A stretch of 64,000 bases of DNA from Loripinus fragilis (GCA_964019695.1 OZ026515.1:42647994-42711993), one strand, 5' to 3'. Positions 52,085 through 62,655 are shown, counted from the first letter of the stretch. The notes: generated by a model not told the origin, from the sequence alone. A program made the numbers and translations.

Positions 52085-54895
52085 TTATTAGAGCCCCGTC
52101 AATGAATCAGAGCTCTATTGTTTTCTGCTTGTTCATCCGTCTGTCCATATGTCCGTCCGTTGTCATGGTCACTCTAACTTAGTCATTATGTCTCCCCACT
52201 GGAAGGGTCGGGAGACATATTGTTTTTACTCTTACGTCCGTCTGTCCGTCCGTCCAACCACCTGTCTGTCTCTCCATCACAAAATAATGTCCGCTCTATA
52301 AATTGATCACCATTAGAGATATTTAAAGAAGCTTCATACATTTGTAAAGCACATTCAGACGACATGTCATACACAAGAACCATATCTCTTGCATGTTTAA
52401 TTTTCAAATTATTACCCTTGTAACATAAACTAAATGCAATATTTAAATGTCTGCTCTGTAAGTAGGACACTATTAAAGCCATTTGGTTGAAACTTCATAC
52501 ACTTCTAGAGCACAATGAGACAATGTGTCATGCATAAGAACCATAACTCTGCTTTTGATATTTTTGGAGTTATTTCCCTTTGATCATTTGCAATGCTATT
52601 TCGTGTCCACTCTATAACTTGATAACCGTTAGAGGTATTTCAACGAATCTTCATACTTTTTTAAAACACATTCAGACAACATGTCATACACAAGAATCAT
52701 AACTCTGGCACATATATTTTTCAAATTATTCCCCTTGTAGCTTAACTAATTGCAATTTTGTGATTTTTTTTATTCCTAAAAGGGGGGAGACCTTTTTAAT
52801 TTGATTTCTTCCAAATTTCATATATGGATTGCTTCCATCAAACTCTTGTTCTAGTTCGAATATAGATTTTGTTTGACGAACGATAACCAAGATGGCCGAA
52901 CTAATTGCCGCCACCTATCTGTGCCTCTGCCATGGTCACTCTATTACTTAGTCATTTTTTGTGGAATTCCTTCCAAATTTACCGGGCTGCGTAGCCCAGT
53001 CGGTAACGCGTCTGGCAACAGATGCGAGTCTGACAGCAGATCCAGGGGTCGTGAGTTTGATCCCGGCCCGGTCCCAAACTTTCGTGTAGATTGATCATGA
53101 AATAATTTCTACGGTCATTCTCCTCCCTTCCGCTGAATCATTCAAGAAGGGTTGTTGTCAGTTACAAGGGAAAGTATGTGCACGAAGTACTGGTTAACTG
53201 CCTGTTCAAGCTTGCCCAGGTAAAAGTGTGGTTAGGTGAACTGACCGTCACGCCATGACCATAGCTGTTGACTTGGGACGTAAAGCAACAAAACCAACAA
53301 CAACCTTCCAAATTTCATATATGGATTGCTTTTATCCAACTCTCATTCAAATTAAAATACAGGTTTTGTCAGAATAACCATATCCAAAATGGCAGACAAA
53401 ATGGCCGCCCCCTATCAGTTTGCACTTGTTGACACTCTACTTTAGTCATTTATTACCCGATTGCTTCCAAATTTCATATATGGATTACTTTTATTAATCT
53501 CTCATCCAAGTTTGAATATGGGCTTTGTCCGATAACCAAGATGGTTGCCAAAATGGCCGCCACCTGTCAATTTGCACTTGTGGACACTTTAACTTAGTCA
53601 TTTATCACCCGATTTCTTCCAAATTCATACATGGACTGCTTTCATCAAACTATTGTTCATGTCTGAATATGGGTTTTGTCTAATGAACGATAATCAAGAT
53701 TGTCACCAAAGATGATATAACCTTTCACTGCAGGGCATTTTGGTGGGACCTTTGTCTGGGTCCGACTGTTCTAGTTTACACTTGAGTTACTGGCCTACAA
53801 CAATATTGATTTTTTGTGTAACCAACTTCACATTTTTCAAAAATATTATAACTAACAACTCACCATGGTCCATAATTGCTCTGGGCCTGTAGATAAACAC
53901 ACCAGCATTGAAAGATTAACCATATCCCTCCTCTGACCCCAATAGATATGAAACATATTAAATGGGATTCTAATTTTGAATAGCTGGGTTTAATTCCCTG
54001 GGTGGAATTAGATGGTTGTGCACAGGCCAAAATCAATTTTTTTCAAAATCTGGCCAAGCCACATATCAAATTAAAGGGAATGAAACATACAATTACATGC
54101 CAGCTAAATTTTGCCATTATACACTCTCAACCCCAGGAGTGGGGTCAAAAGGTCAAATATTTTTTAGGCCCCTGTCAGCGAATGTTTGCAGAGCTCTATT
54201 GTTTATGGCTTGTCTTTCATCTGTCCGTCCATCCATCTGTCCCTCGGCTGTTGTGGTCACTCTAACTTAAGCATTTTTAATCAGATTTCTTCCAAATTTC
54301 ATATATTGCTTGCTTCTATCAAATCCTCACTCAAATTCGAATATGGATTTTGTCTGAGAAATAATAACCAAGATGGCTGACAAAATGCCTGCCTTCTATC
54401 AGTTAGCATGTTGTTGTCACTCTAACTTAGTCATTTTTAATCAGATTTCTTCCAAATTTCATATATGATTTGCTTTCATCAAATTCTGGCTCAAGTTCAT
54501 TATAGGTTTTGTCTGACAAATGATAACCAAGATGACCGACAAAATGGCTGCCGCCTATCAGTTTGCATCTTGTGGTCACTCTAACTTAGTCATTTTTAAT
54601 CAGATTTCTTCCAAATTTCATATATGGATTGCTACCATCAAACTCTCACTCAAGTTTGAATATGGGTTTTGCCCGACGAACAATAATCAAGAAGGCCGAC
54701 AAAATGGCTGCCTATCAGTTTGCACTAGTGGACACTCTACCTTAGTAATATATTACCCGATTGCTTCCAAATTCATATATGGATCACTTTTATCAAACTC
54801 TTGACCAAGTTTCAATATGGGTTTTTTTGCAATAACCAAGATGGCTGTCAAAATGGATGCCACCTGTCGGTTTGCATGTGTGACACTCTTACTTG
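52085..54895 (+). repeat. Large composite repeat of ~170-bp units with nested insertions
   Basis: Units repeat ATTTCTTCCAAATTTCATAT, ATAACCAAGATGGC and GTCACTCTAACTTAGTCATT. Insertions include 52190-52796 (TGTCTCCCCACTGGAAGGG..GGGGGGAGACC) and the SINE at 52980. The opening GAGCTCTATTGTTTTCTGC recurs at 54190. No exon is seen between 52023 and 54928. Confidence 0.7.
52980..53304 (+). mobile_element. SINE family 1, full copy
   Basis: ACCGGGCTGCGTAGCCCAGT head, GAGTTTGATCCCGGCC box-B-like, CTGTTGACTTGGGACGTAAA tail. Flanked by TTCCAAATTT on both sides (52972 and 53307), a likely target duplication. Confidence 0.9.
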
Positions 54896-54928
54896 CCCTG
54901 CCTCATGCTATTCTGTTTTCGGTTACAG

Positions 54929-55132
54929 ATCAATAGTGGGGATGTATCAATCGATGTTGGAGGTGACACATTAACAGCTTCCAATGGTGAGGTGATGGAA
55001 TTCTTAGTAGCAGAAGAGCCACCAGTAACGGAGCCTGTACCTAAGAAGAAGGATGACAATACAACTGTTATCATTGTAGTTGTTGTTGTGGTAGCAGTTG
55101 TGCTTATCATTATAATTGCCATGGGAATATAT
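54929..55132 (+). CDS. Exon V: end of SEA-like domain, stalk and transmembrane helix
   Basis: Acceptor GGTTACAG and donor GTAAGTAG, phase 0 at both ends; residues 1080-1147. INSGDVSIDVGGDTLTAS completes the SEA-like fold. EEPPVTEPVPKKKDDNTT is a stalk with a potential glycosylation site (NTT). The last 22 codons (55067-55132) encode only V, I, A, L, M, G and Y, an unambiguous transmembrane helix. Unspliced, the frame would end eight codons later (VSSRGFR-like tail, TAG at 55151 region), giving a tail-less form. Confidence 0.9.
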
Positions 55133-55164
55133 GTAAGTAGCAGAGGGTTTAGATAAGCTATCTG

Positions 55165-55706
55165 CTTAACCCTTTACCTCATAGAGACATCTTTTAACAC
55201 TTATACAAACAGAGCAGACCCAGATCAGGCATCTCTTGAACCTTTAGCTCATAGAGACACCTTTTAACACGTATACAAACAGAGCAGACCCAGATCAGGC
55301 ATCTCTTGAACCTTTAGCTCATAGAGACACCTTTTAACACGTATACAAACAGAGCAGACCCAGATCAGGCAGCTCTTAAATCTTTAGCTCATAGAGACAC
55401 CTTTTAACACATACAAACATAGCAGACCCAGATCAGGCAGCTCTTAAACCCTTACCTCATAGAGACACCATTTAACACTTTTGTAAACAGAGCAGACCCA
55501 GATCAGGCAGCTCTTGGAAAAGCTGCCTGATCAGGATCTACTCTGTTTGCTTATGTAAATATCAAATATCTGATCCTACACTAGTGAACTAAGAGGGAGG
55601 CTGACAAGTAATTTCTTTGTTCTGTGTACCAACATGAAAGTGTATTTGATATAATTATTCATAGTAAATGGAGCTTAGCATGAATATTCATGAAGGAAAG
55701 CGTTAA
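55165..55706 (+). repeat. MITE family T copy with left part amplified in tandem (~71-bp units)
   Basis: AACCTTTAGCTCATAGAGAC with CAGACCCAGATCAGGCA occurs five times (about 55168, 55238, 55309, 55379, 55446). The right half (GCTGCCTGATCAGGATC..GGAAAGCGTTAAG) is single. Confidence 0.82.
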
Positions 55707-55763
55707 GTGTTAAGGTTTGCTGATATTATCATTCTTCAATTTAAAATATTTTAGGTAGGATGT

Positions 55764-55876
55764 GTTGTGGTCCTTGAGCAAAATACATTTATCCTAGCTT
55801 AGAACTGGAAGACCAGTCCCTGTTTAACTGAAAGATTGTTGATGGGACATAAAGAATCAAATCAAACAAACAAAAC
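55764..55876 (+). mobile_element. SINE family 2, 3' part
   Basis: TTGTGGTCCTTGAGCAAAAT and GATTGTTGATGGGACATAAA, AAACAAACAAAA tail. Confidence 0.7.
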
Positions 55877-56185
55877 TGTTCTAGGAGATTAAGGGACCAT
55901 CTTATTGGCTACGTTTCTGATTTGAGATACGTATATAAAAAACAACCATGAGATGAATTTTTTAAATTTCTAACTGATGTATTCTTCCGGAAGTCTATAT
56001 AGCTAAGGATAATAATTGATTAAAATAAAATACAGTACCAATATTGGATGGTATGTGAGAAAAAGAATGAATCATTGGTGTTCAGTGGGTACTGGAAAAT
56101 GTTTCCTGTTTACACTGGGCATCAATTATGTTCTTAAAAATGGTATCCTTTGAAAGCAAAGTATACATCAAAGAACTGAAAGTAG

Positions 56186-56396
56186 GGGCGCAGTGGCTCA
56201 GTGGTAGAGTGCTTGACCCAAGACCGAGGGGCTGTGGGTTCGAGCCCCCGGGTTCGAGCACCACCAGCATCATTGCGTTGTGTCCTTGAGCAAGACACAT
56301 TAATCCTTTCTTAATACTGGTTCAATCCCGGAAGACCATTCCCTACAGAACTGAAAGATTGTTGATGGGATGTAAAGAATCAAATCAAACAAACAA
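56186..56396 (+). mobile_element. SINE family 2 with duplicated box-B segment
   Basis: Head GGGGCGCAGTGGCTCAGTGG; GGGTTCGAGC occurs twice (56237 and 56250); tail TTGATGGGATGTAAAGAATC. Confidence 0.82.
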
Positions 56397-56584
56397 AAGA
56401 ACTGAAAGTGTCAAGTGTGCAAGTTTATTTTGCCAGACTAGATGGTTTTGGCCATGTGGGCCTCAAAGATGGATTCTATTAATCTATTTCAGTCTTTTCA
56501 CTTTGCTAATCATCCTACATTATGGTTCTTATGCATGCATCTCCATAGCTCAGCACCACTTACTTTGGTAACGTAAAAAATTGA

Positions 56585-56705
56585 TGCAATCGGTCAGATC
56601 ACATCAAGTGGATACGCTAGGAATGACCAGATCACGCAAGACGAAGTCGAGTGATCCAGTCATTCCTGGCGCACCCAAGGGATGTGATGCGACCCATCGG
56701 ATCAG
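56585..56705. repeat. Foldback repeat
   Basis: TAGGAATGACCAGATCACGC pairs imperfectly with GAGTGATCCAGTCATTCCTG; outer arms GATGCAATCGGTCAGATCAC and GATGTGATGCGACCCATCGG. 56706-57336 shows nothing else. Confidence 0.65.
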
Positions 56706-57336
56706 GTTACTAAAGTAATGATTATTTTATACCAACAAAAAAGAACAACAACTAGGAGGGCAGTTTTAATGATAAATTTTGACCAAAAGGAGGGTGGCCA
56801 CTGTTGGGGAGTTTGTATTGTGGCAGTGGTCGATTCAACTAACTGTTGGGGAGTTTGCATCAGAACGGAAATCAAAAGTACAAATTTGATTCGATTGGAC
56901 CCATGACAGTTCAAATTTTAATCTTGTCTCTGTCAGTGACACATGTTCTCTTCCTTGTTGTGTAACTATGATTTAAAGAAATATTGCATTTAATTAGCTT
57001 TGCTCCATGAAATACATCACTGCAAGTAATTCGAAGATTTTGAAGCCAAGAATGAGTTTGAAATTTTTTAGGTTTTGTGGTTCAGTTTGCTTGAAAGATG
57101 CGGAGAAACATGATAATATTGATAACAGTCGTTTACTGACGGAACAAACTTTAAACGATTCAAAAATTCTAAGTAAAGAAGTAACAGTCCATGTGTTTAA
57201 CTGAAATTAGTATGAATATTTATACTGATGAATATCACATCATATTAATATTGTATTGTAGGTAGTTGGCTGTGTGCCAGTGATATGCTTTCTGTTTAAG
57301 TTATATTGAATAAATATATGTTGAACATTCTTTCAG

Positions 57337-57390
57337 TGGCATATAAACTTGAGGAGAACAACGAAAGCTACAGACTTTTATAACATACAG
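57337..57390 (+). CDS. Exon W: cytoplasmic juxtamembrane exon, possible cassette
   Basis: Acceptor ATTCTTTCAG and donor GTCAGGCT, phase 0 at both ends; residues 1148-1165. WHINLRRTTKATDFYNIQ begins the tail with three basic residues. The 54-bp length and symmetric phase mean it can be skipped without frame loss. Skipping would join the helix to CYRKSQTSKKK, which looks like a normal stop-transfer sequence. Confidence 0.65.
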
Positions 57391-57426
57391 GTCAGGCTTT
57401 AAATGTTGTGCTTTGGTGAACGCATG

Positions 57427-57890
57427 TCAACCCTTAACACGCTATCATGGCTGCAGTAGACATCAAATTTTGTGATTTCTTACTTGATTTGGGGGTGAGG
57501 GGATAGGGCTTGACATTTCATGTGGATCGTCTTCATATAAAATGCCAAGCCACATTTGGTTTCATAAAAAGGGACGTAATGTTTTTTTTACATTTCTCCA
57601 AATTTGAAAATGAGCCATGACATGCAATTTCCAACAATGTGTCATTTTGACAAAAGTAGACTTAGACGAGCCTGTGCAGCCCCCTTTTAAGCTTAGAAAC
57701 TCCAAATAATGTTCAGTCAGTAGCTTAACACTCATATAATATTCAAGGGACTAGCAAATGCTCTGATCAGCCTGCGCATATGTGCAGGCTGATCTGAGGC
57801 TTTGCTGGTCGCACATACGACATTGTTGGAAATCTCATACCACGGCTCAAATGTCTGCTGCAAATTTGAGAGTGTTTTAAGGATTAAATA
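57427..57890 (+). repeat. MITE family B copy interrupted by a family D copy
   Basis: B parts at 57427-57608 (TCAACCCTTAACACGCTATC) and 57850-57890 (GTCTGCTGCAAATTTGAG). D spans 57611-57849 with TGAGCCATGACATGCAATTT and CATACCACGGCTCA. Confidence 0.78.
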
Positions 57891-57974
57891 GGATTTATGT
57901 TCCTTAGTTTTGCATGCTGAATGCTTTAATTTTGAATTAGCTTTTATTGTTTTTTTATGTTTGTCCTTTTACAG

Positions 57975-58031
57975 TGCTACAGAAAATCACAGACTAGCAA
58001 AAAGAAGGATATCCCTTTTGATGATGTGATT
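57975..58031 (+). CDS. Exon X: basic cytoplasmic tail exon
   Basis: Acceptor CCTTTTACAG and donor GTAAGTTT, phase 0 at both ends; residues 1166-1184. CYRKSQTSKKKDIPFDDVI gives a Lys-rich membrane anchor and a hydrophobic/acidic end. A juxtamembrane cysteine could be acylated. Typical of short tails of type I membrane proteins. Confidence 0.75.
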
Positions 58032-58187
58032 GTAAGTTTTACACTGTTTTAAAATGAAACAAATATTACTCAGAATACCCGAGTACGCTAGATGTAGGTC
58101 TTGGCTCTTGAATAAGTTCAAGTCACACTATTATTTTATTTTCAATCACTTATGATCAAGCACTTGAGGCTAGACTGTTTCAACTAC

Positions 58188-58402
58188 GGTAGATGTTCAA
58201 AAATGTCCAACACTAGTTGCTTGCCAAAAAGGCCTGTACAAACTGTGCAGACCCAGATCAGACTGCTTCTGAAGAAGCAGTCTGATCAGGGTCTTCCCTG
58301 TTTGCTACTCTGCCAAGCCTTTTATGAATCCTAGCCATGTTAACAACCATTTGATTTGAGAATAGAAAGAGAAAATTGTTCCAAATTTTAGAACATTTAC
58401 TA
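58188..58402 (-). repeat. MITE family E copy
   Basis: ACGGTAGATGTTCAAAAATG to CCAAATTTTAGAACATTTAC; GACTGCTTCTGAAGAAGCAG centre. Confidence 0.75.
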
Positions 58403-58545
58403 TATCAGGAAATGTGGTGATGACGTCATTGTTAAGTCTAACTGTATGTTGACATGATTTTGTTTATCAGAGAAATAATAAAGAAATTTAAATGAGGCAC
58501 TTTCAGAGTAAAATTCAAGAAAAATGAGGTTTTCCAGACGTCTGA

Positions 58546-58702
58546 ATGGTGTGTATGGGGTTATGCCGTGGTGTGTATGTTATAAAATATGCCATGATTG
58601 GCTTGGTCATGTGCCAAAGTGTGTATGTCACAGTGCCCTGGCATGTGCGTTCTGTGATGTATTATGCCTTGGCCTTGTGCCATGAAGTGTATGCTGGTCT
58701 GC
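58546..58702 (+). repeat. Degenerate outpost of the 22-bp minisatellite
   Basis: TGCCATGAAGTGTATGCTGG and several weaker units precede the insertion at 58704. Confidence 0.6.
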
Positions 58703-58703
58703 C

Positions 58704-59847
58704 AAGGCGGTCATCACGGCTACAGCAGGTCCGGCGAGCGCCGGACCACTTTTTTGACCAAGTATGCTTTCTGCCGTGACCTTTTTTCTCGTTTCGGCTC
58801 ATTTTTCTTTGTGCTTACCTCTGATAACGCATGTCATCAATTGATTGACCTAGCCAAGGTATGAAAACATTGAAAAACAATGCAATTATTATAACACATC
58901 CGCGCAGTCTGATCAGTGCCTTTGTTGTTCGCTCTCTGGAAAGTATAATTGATAAACTTGCTTGATACATGCAAAATTTCAGCTTTCTAACTAATCTCTG
59001 TAACTGAGCAGGTTAGTTGGAGGCTTGCAAAGTCGTAAACCCTGAAGACAGGTCTTCTCGCATCGCATTAACTTCGATGAGCCAGTTTCATTTGCCTCAA
59101 ATTGGCATTTTTTCCTTCTAATTATTCTAAATCAAATAACATGTCGAACGACAAAGTATGTTTAAAACGCTTTGAATTTATATAATACGAGTGTTACAAT
59201 GCATTCCGTTATGGATATAAAAGTTCCGCCTGTTCCAATTCAGCCCAAGACTTTTCGATTCCCACAACGTTCATTCGACTTTAAGCCTCAGGAGAGAAGA
59301 CAATGTTTAGGCGTCGTGGTTCCACAGAAGGCCCTGGCTTCATTACAATGAAGCCAAAGATCACACGTTATGCCTATGGACAAGGGAACTCGTCAAGGAA
59401 GGTTGCGCAGCCAAAATCTAGATGAACCCTGCATCCTTAATGAAAGACGCTAGTGTATCTATTCGAAAACACACCTCTTTGAACTAAGGATCGGTGCCAT
59501 AAGTACTTTGCCAAAGCCTGTGGGAACATAGATTAAATAATGTTAAAGAAACATGCTGAAGAAAAATTAAAAAAAAAAAATCGTGACTGTCTGAAAACGA
59601 TTTTGTCCAGCATTTGGTTTCTCACTCTCCAAAAAATATTTTTTCTAGCAAAAAATCATGACTAAAATCTGTTCCCAAACGCATAAAAAGCACATTAAAA
59701 ACACACATAGAAGCACTCAAAATTCTAAAAAATTCTAGGGGGAGATCCCCCAAACCCCCCCCCCCTCTCGTGCTCCCCCCTCTCATGCCTTTGGCACTTG
59801 GTGGTTTCCTCCGCCGGACCACTTTTAGATATGGGGCGCCAGCCCTG
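58704..59847. mobile_element. ~1.1-kb hAT-like remnant inserted in the minisatellite
   Basis: GTCTGCCA before (about 58696-58703) and after (59849-59856) is an 8-bp target duplication, characteristic of hAT elements. Both subterminal regions hold CCGGACCACTTTT. Near the right end AGGGGGAGATCCCCC and a C-rich tract resemble decayed hAT coding sequence. Contains a family N fragment (58898-59066). Confidence 0.6.
59199..59351 (+). pseudogene. Short frame resembling a transposase-type Phe-Pro-x-Arg segment
   Basis: ATG at 59199 opens about 50 codons including PPVPIQPKTFRFPQRSF. Such a segment is familiar from zinc-finger-containing hAT-type proteins just before their DNA-binding domain. The frame then breaks. 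Recognition is by eye only. Confidence 0.3.
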
Positions 59848-60002
59848 TCTGCCATGGAGTGTATGCTGCACTGGAATCTGGCCAACTAAAAATAATATAG
59901 TCTGCATGCCTATGACCTATAAAATCTTAGAGGTAATGGGCATGGCCTACTATATCAAAATGCTATTTATACATGTTACTATGTAGTGACAAGATTCCAG
60001 TG

Positions 60003-61750
60003 GTATGTTGCTCTTTCATGGAGTGTTTGTTGCTCTGCTATGGAGTGTATGTTCTAATGCCATTGAGTGCATGTTGCTCGGCCATGGAGTGTATGTTGCT
60101 CTGACATGGATTGTGTGTTGCTCTGCCATGGAGTGTGCCTTGCTCTGCCATGGAGTGTATTTTGCTCTGCTATGGAGTGTATATGCTCTGACATGGAGTC
60201 TGTGTTGCTCTGCCATGGGGAATATGTTGCTCTGCCATGAAGTATGTGTTGTTCTGCCATCAAGTGTATGTTGCTCTGACATGGAGCCATGGGGTGTATG
60301 TTGTACTGCCGTAGAGTGTGTGTTGCTCTGACATGGAGTATATGTTGCTCTGCCATGGAGTGCATGTTGCTCTGACATGGAGCCATGGGGTGTATGTTGT
60401 ACCGCCATGGAGTGTATGTTGCTCTGCCATGGAGTGTGTGTTGCTCTGCCATGGAGTGTATGTTGCTCTGCCATGGAGTGTGTGTTGCTCTGCCATGGAG
60501 TGTGTGTTGCTCTGCCATGGAGTGTATGTTGCTCTGCCATGGAGTGTGTGTTGCTCTGCCATGGAAGTATGTTGCTCTGCCATGGAGTGTGTGTTGCTCT
60601 GCCATGGAGTGTATGTTGCTCTGCCATGGAGTGTGTGTTGCTCTGCCATGGAAGTATGTTGCTCTGCCATGGAGTGTGAGCTGATCTGCCATGGAGTGTA
60701 TGTTGCTCTGCCATGGAGTGTGTGTTGCCCTGCCATGGAGTGTGTGTTGCTCTGCCATGGAGTGTGTGTTGCTCTGCCATGGAGTGTGTGTTGCTCTGCC
60801 ATGGAGTGCATGTTGCTCTGACATGGAGCCATGGAGTGTATGTTGTACTGCTATGGAGTGTGAGTTGCTCTGCCATGGAGTTTGTGTTGCTCTGTCATGG
60901 AGTGCATGTTGCTCTACCTTAAAGTGTGCTCTTTATGGAGTGTCTTTTGCTCTGCCATGGAGTGTATGTTTCTCTACCATGGAGTGTGTGTTGCTCTGCC
61001 ATGGAGTGCATTTTGTTCTTTCATGGAGTGTATGTTGTACTGGCATTGAGTGTGTGTTGCTCTGCCATGGAATGTATGTTGCTCTGCCATGGAGTGTATG
61101 TTGTACTGTCATGGAGTGTGTGTTGCTCCTGCCATGGAGTGTGTGTTGCTCTTTCATGGAGTGTATGTTGCTCTGACATGGAGCCATGGGGTGTATGTTG
61201 TACCGCCATGGAGTGTTTGTTGCTCTGCCATGAAGGGTATGTTGCTCTGCCATGGAGTGTATGTTGTTCTGCCATGGAGTGTATGTTGCTCTGCCATGGA
61301 GTGTATATTGCTCTGCCATTGAGTGTATGTTGCTCTGCCATGGAGTGTATGTTGCTCTGCCATGGAGTGTATGTTGCTCTGCCATGGAGTGTATGTTGCT
61401 CTTCCATGAAGGGTATGTTGCTCTGCCATGGAGTGTATGTTGCTCTGCCGTGGAGTGTATGTTGCTCTGCCATGGAGTGTATGTTGTTCTGCCATGGAGT
61501 GTATGTTGCTCTGCCATTGAGTGTTTGTTGTTCTGCCATGGAGTATATGTTTGCTCTGCCATGGAGTGTATGTTTGCTTTGCTATGGAATTTATGTTTGC
61601 TCTGCCATGGAGTGTATGTTTGATCTGCCATGGAGTGTATATTGCTCTGCCATGGAGTGTGTGTTGCCCTGCCATGGAGTGTATGTTGCTCTGCCATGGA
61701 ATGTGTGTTGCTCTGCCTTGGAGTGTATATTGCTCTGCCATGGAGTGTGT
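60003..61750 (+). repeat. 22-bp minisatellite array, about 80 units
   Basis: Unit CTGCCATGGAGTGTATGTTG plus CT, with T/G and A/G variants. A 44-bp block containing GACATGGAGCCATGGGGTG recurs at about 60277, 60376, 60818 and 61175, showing higher-order duplication. Because 22 is not divisible by three and the unit lacks stops in most frames, long frames are open on both strands. It lies in the last intron. Confidence 0.95.
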
Positions 61751-61905
61751 CCAATTGTGACAGGGTTTGTATGTTCTGTATATTGCTTTACCATTAAGTG
61801 GATATTACATGTATGCAATGGCTTTGTTTGCTTTTAGTTTTTGTTTGTCTGCTGTGACAATATCTGTCTTATTAATCATTATTATCCAACTGCACACATT
61901 TTCAG

Positions 61906-61923
61906 GATCAAAAGCATCAGTGA
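61906..61923 (+). CDS. Exon Y: terminal exon, five codons and stop
   Basis: Acceptor CACATTTTCAG, phase 0. GAT CAA AAG CAT CAG TGA gives DQKHQ and the stop, ending the protein at residue 1189. Phase fits, but the short length means the true last exon could differ. No consensus AATAAA was found close downstream. Confidence 0.45.
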   Translation, partial: DQKHQ

Positions 61924-62170
61924 AATGATCAGTCTTGGCTGCAACACTTTCTGCATAGCAACCAACTCAGGGCTAATTTTAAGTATTGTCAAGTTCAAAC
62001 CCATGTTCAAGCAGCACATGAATCTCATTATTTCAGCTATGCATATAGATCTGAGCTTAAAGCCCAACCTTGTGTGATGTGACATCTTAGTAACGATTTG
62101 TGATGTTGTTTTAGCTCTTTTACCATGTGTGACATGTAACACACATATTGTGGCTATATGATTAGTTTAT

Positions 62171-62655
62171 ATTTACATTTCCACTGCCAGTCTTTAAATG
62201 AACCTTTACATTTGACATTTCCACTGCCAGTCTTTATTTGAACCTTTACAATTAACATTTCCACTACCAGTCTTTAAATGAACCTTTACATTTGACATTT
62301 CCACTGCCAGTCTTTAAATGAACCTTTACATTTGACATTTCCACTGCCAGTCTTTAAATGAACCTTTACATTTGACATTTCCACTGCCAGTCTTTAAATG
62401 AACCTTAACATTTGACATTTCCACTGCCAGTCTTTAAATGAACCTTTACATTTGACATTTCCGCTGCCAGTCTTTAAATGAACCTTTACATTTGATATTT
62501 CTGCTGCCAGTCTTTAAATGAACCTTAACATTTGACATTTCCACTGCCAGTCTTTAAATGAACTTTTACATTTGACATTTCCGCTGCCAGTCTTTAAATG
62601 AACCTTTACTTTTGACATTTCCGCTTCCAGTCTTTAAATGAACCTTAACATTTGA
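62171..62655 (+). repeat. 40-bp tandem array, about 12 units
   Basis: Unit contains TTTCCACTGCCAGTCTTTAA and ATGAACCTTTACATTTGACA. Differences between units are few (for example CCGCTGCC, CTTAACA). It would fall in the 3' untranslated region if the terminal exon is right. 62656-63080 is otherwise unassigned. Confidence 0.95.

Larger units (their letters stand above)
2658..61923 (+). other. Gene: mosaic membrane-anchored multi-protease-inhibitor-like protein, 25 assembled exons (5' end unresolved)
   Basis: Joining the 25 exons listed separately gives 3570 coding bases after the two leading bases, an exact multiple of three, with one terminal stop. Exon borders all have AG acceptors and GT donors and all phases agree. 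The product has Kazal, follistatin-EGF, WAP, EGF, TY1, Kunitz and SEA-like modules, then one transmembrane helix (residues 1126-1147) and a basic tail. The family-level inference is a cell-surface or shed protease-inhibitor or matrix protein. I do not recognise a named orthologue. Multi-inhibitor mosaics such as lustrin, papilin and WFIKKN-type proteins share the modules but, as far as I know, not this order. No signal peptide exon was found. The least certain parts are the N-terminus, the junction after 50247 and the final exon. Confidence 0.8.

Noticed and set aside
51909..55132. Firm assignment as an EpCAM family member
   Set aside because: TY1, a membrane-proximal domain and a Val-rich helix recall EpCAM, but the GSIYVV motif fits SEA better and the upstream mosaic is unlike EpCAM.
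60016..61837. Long open frames of 160-303 codons on both strands
   Set aside because: They are readings of a 22-bp minisatellite. The same peptide period appears in several frames on both strands, and no splice or start context supports translation.
62171..62655. CRISPR-like regular array
   Set aside because: The 40-bp units are contiguous with no unique spacers; this is a eukaryotic tandem repeat.
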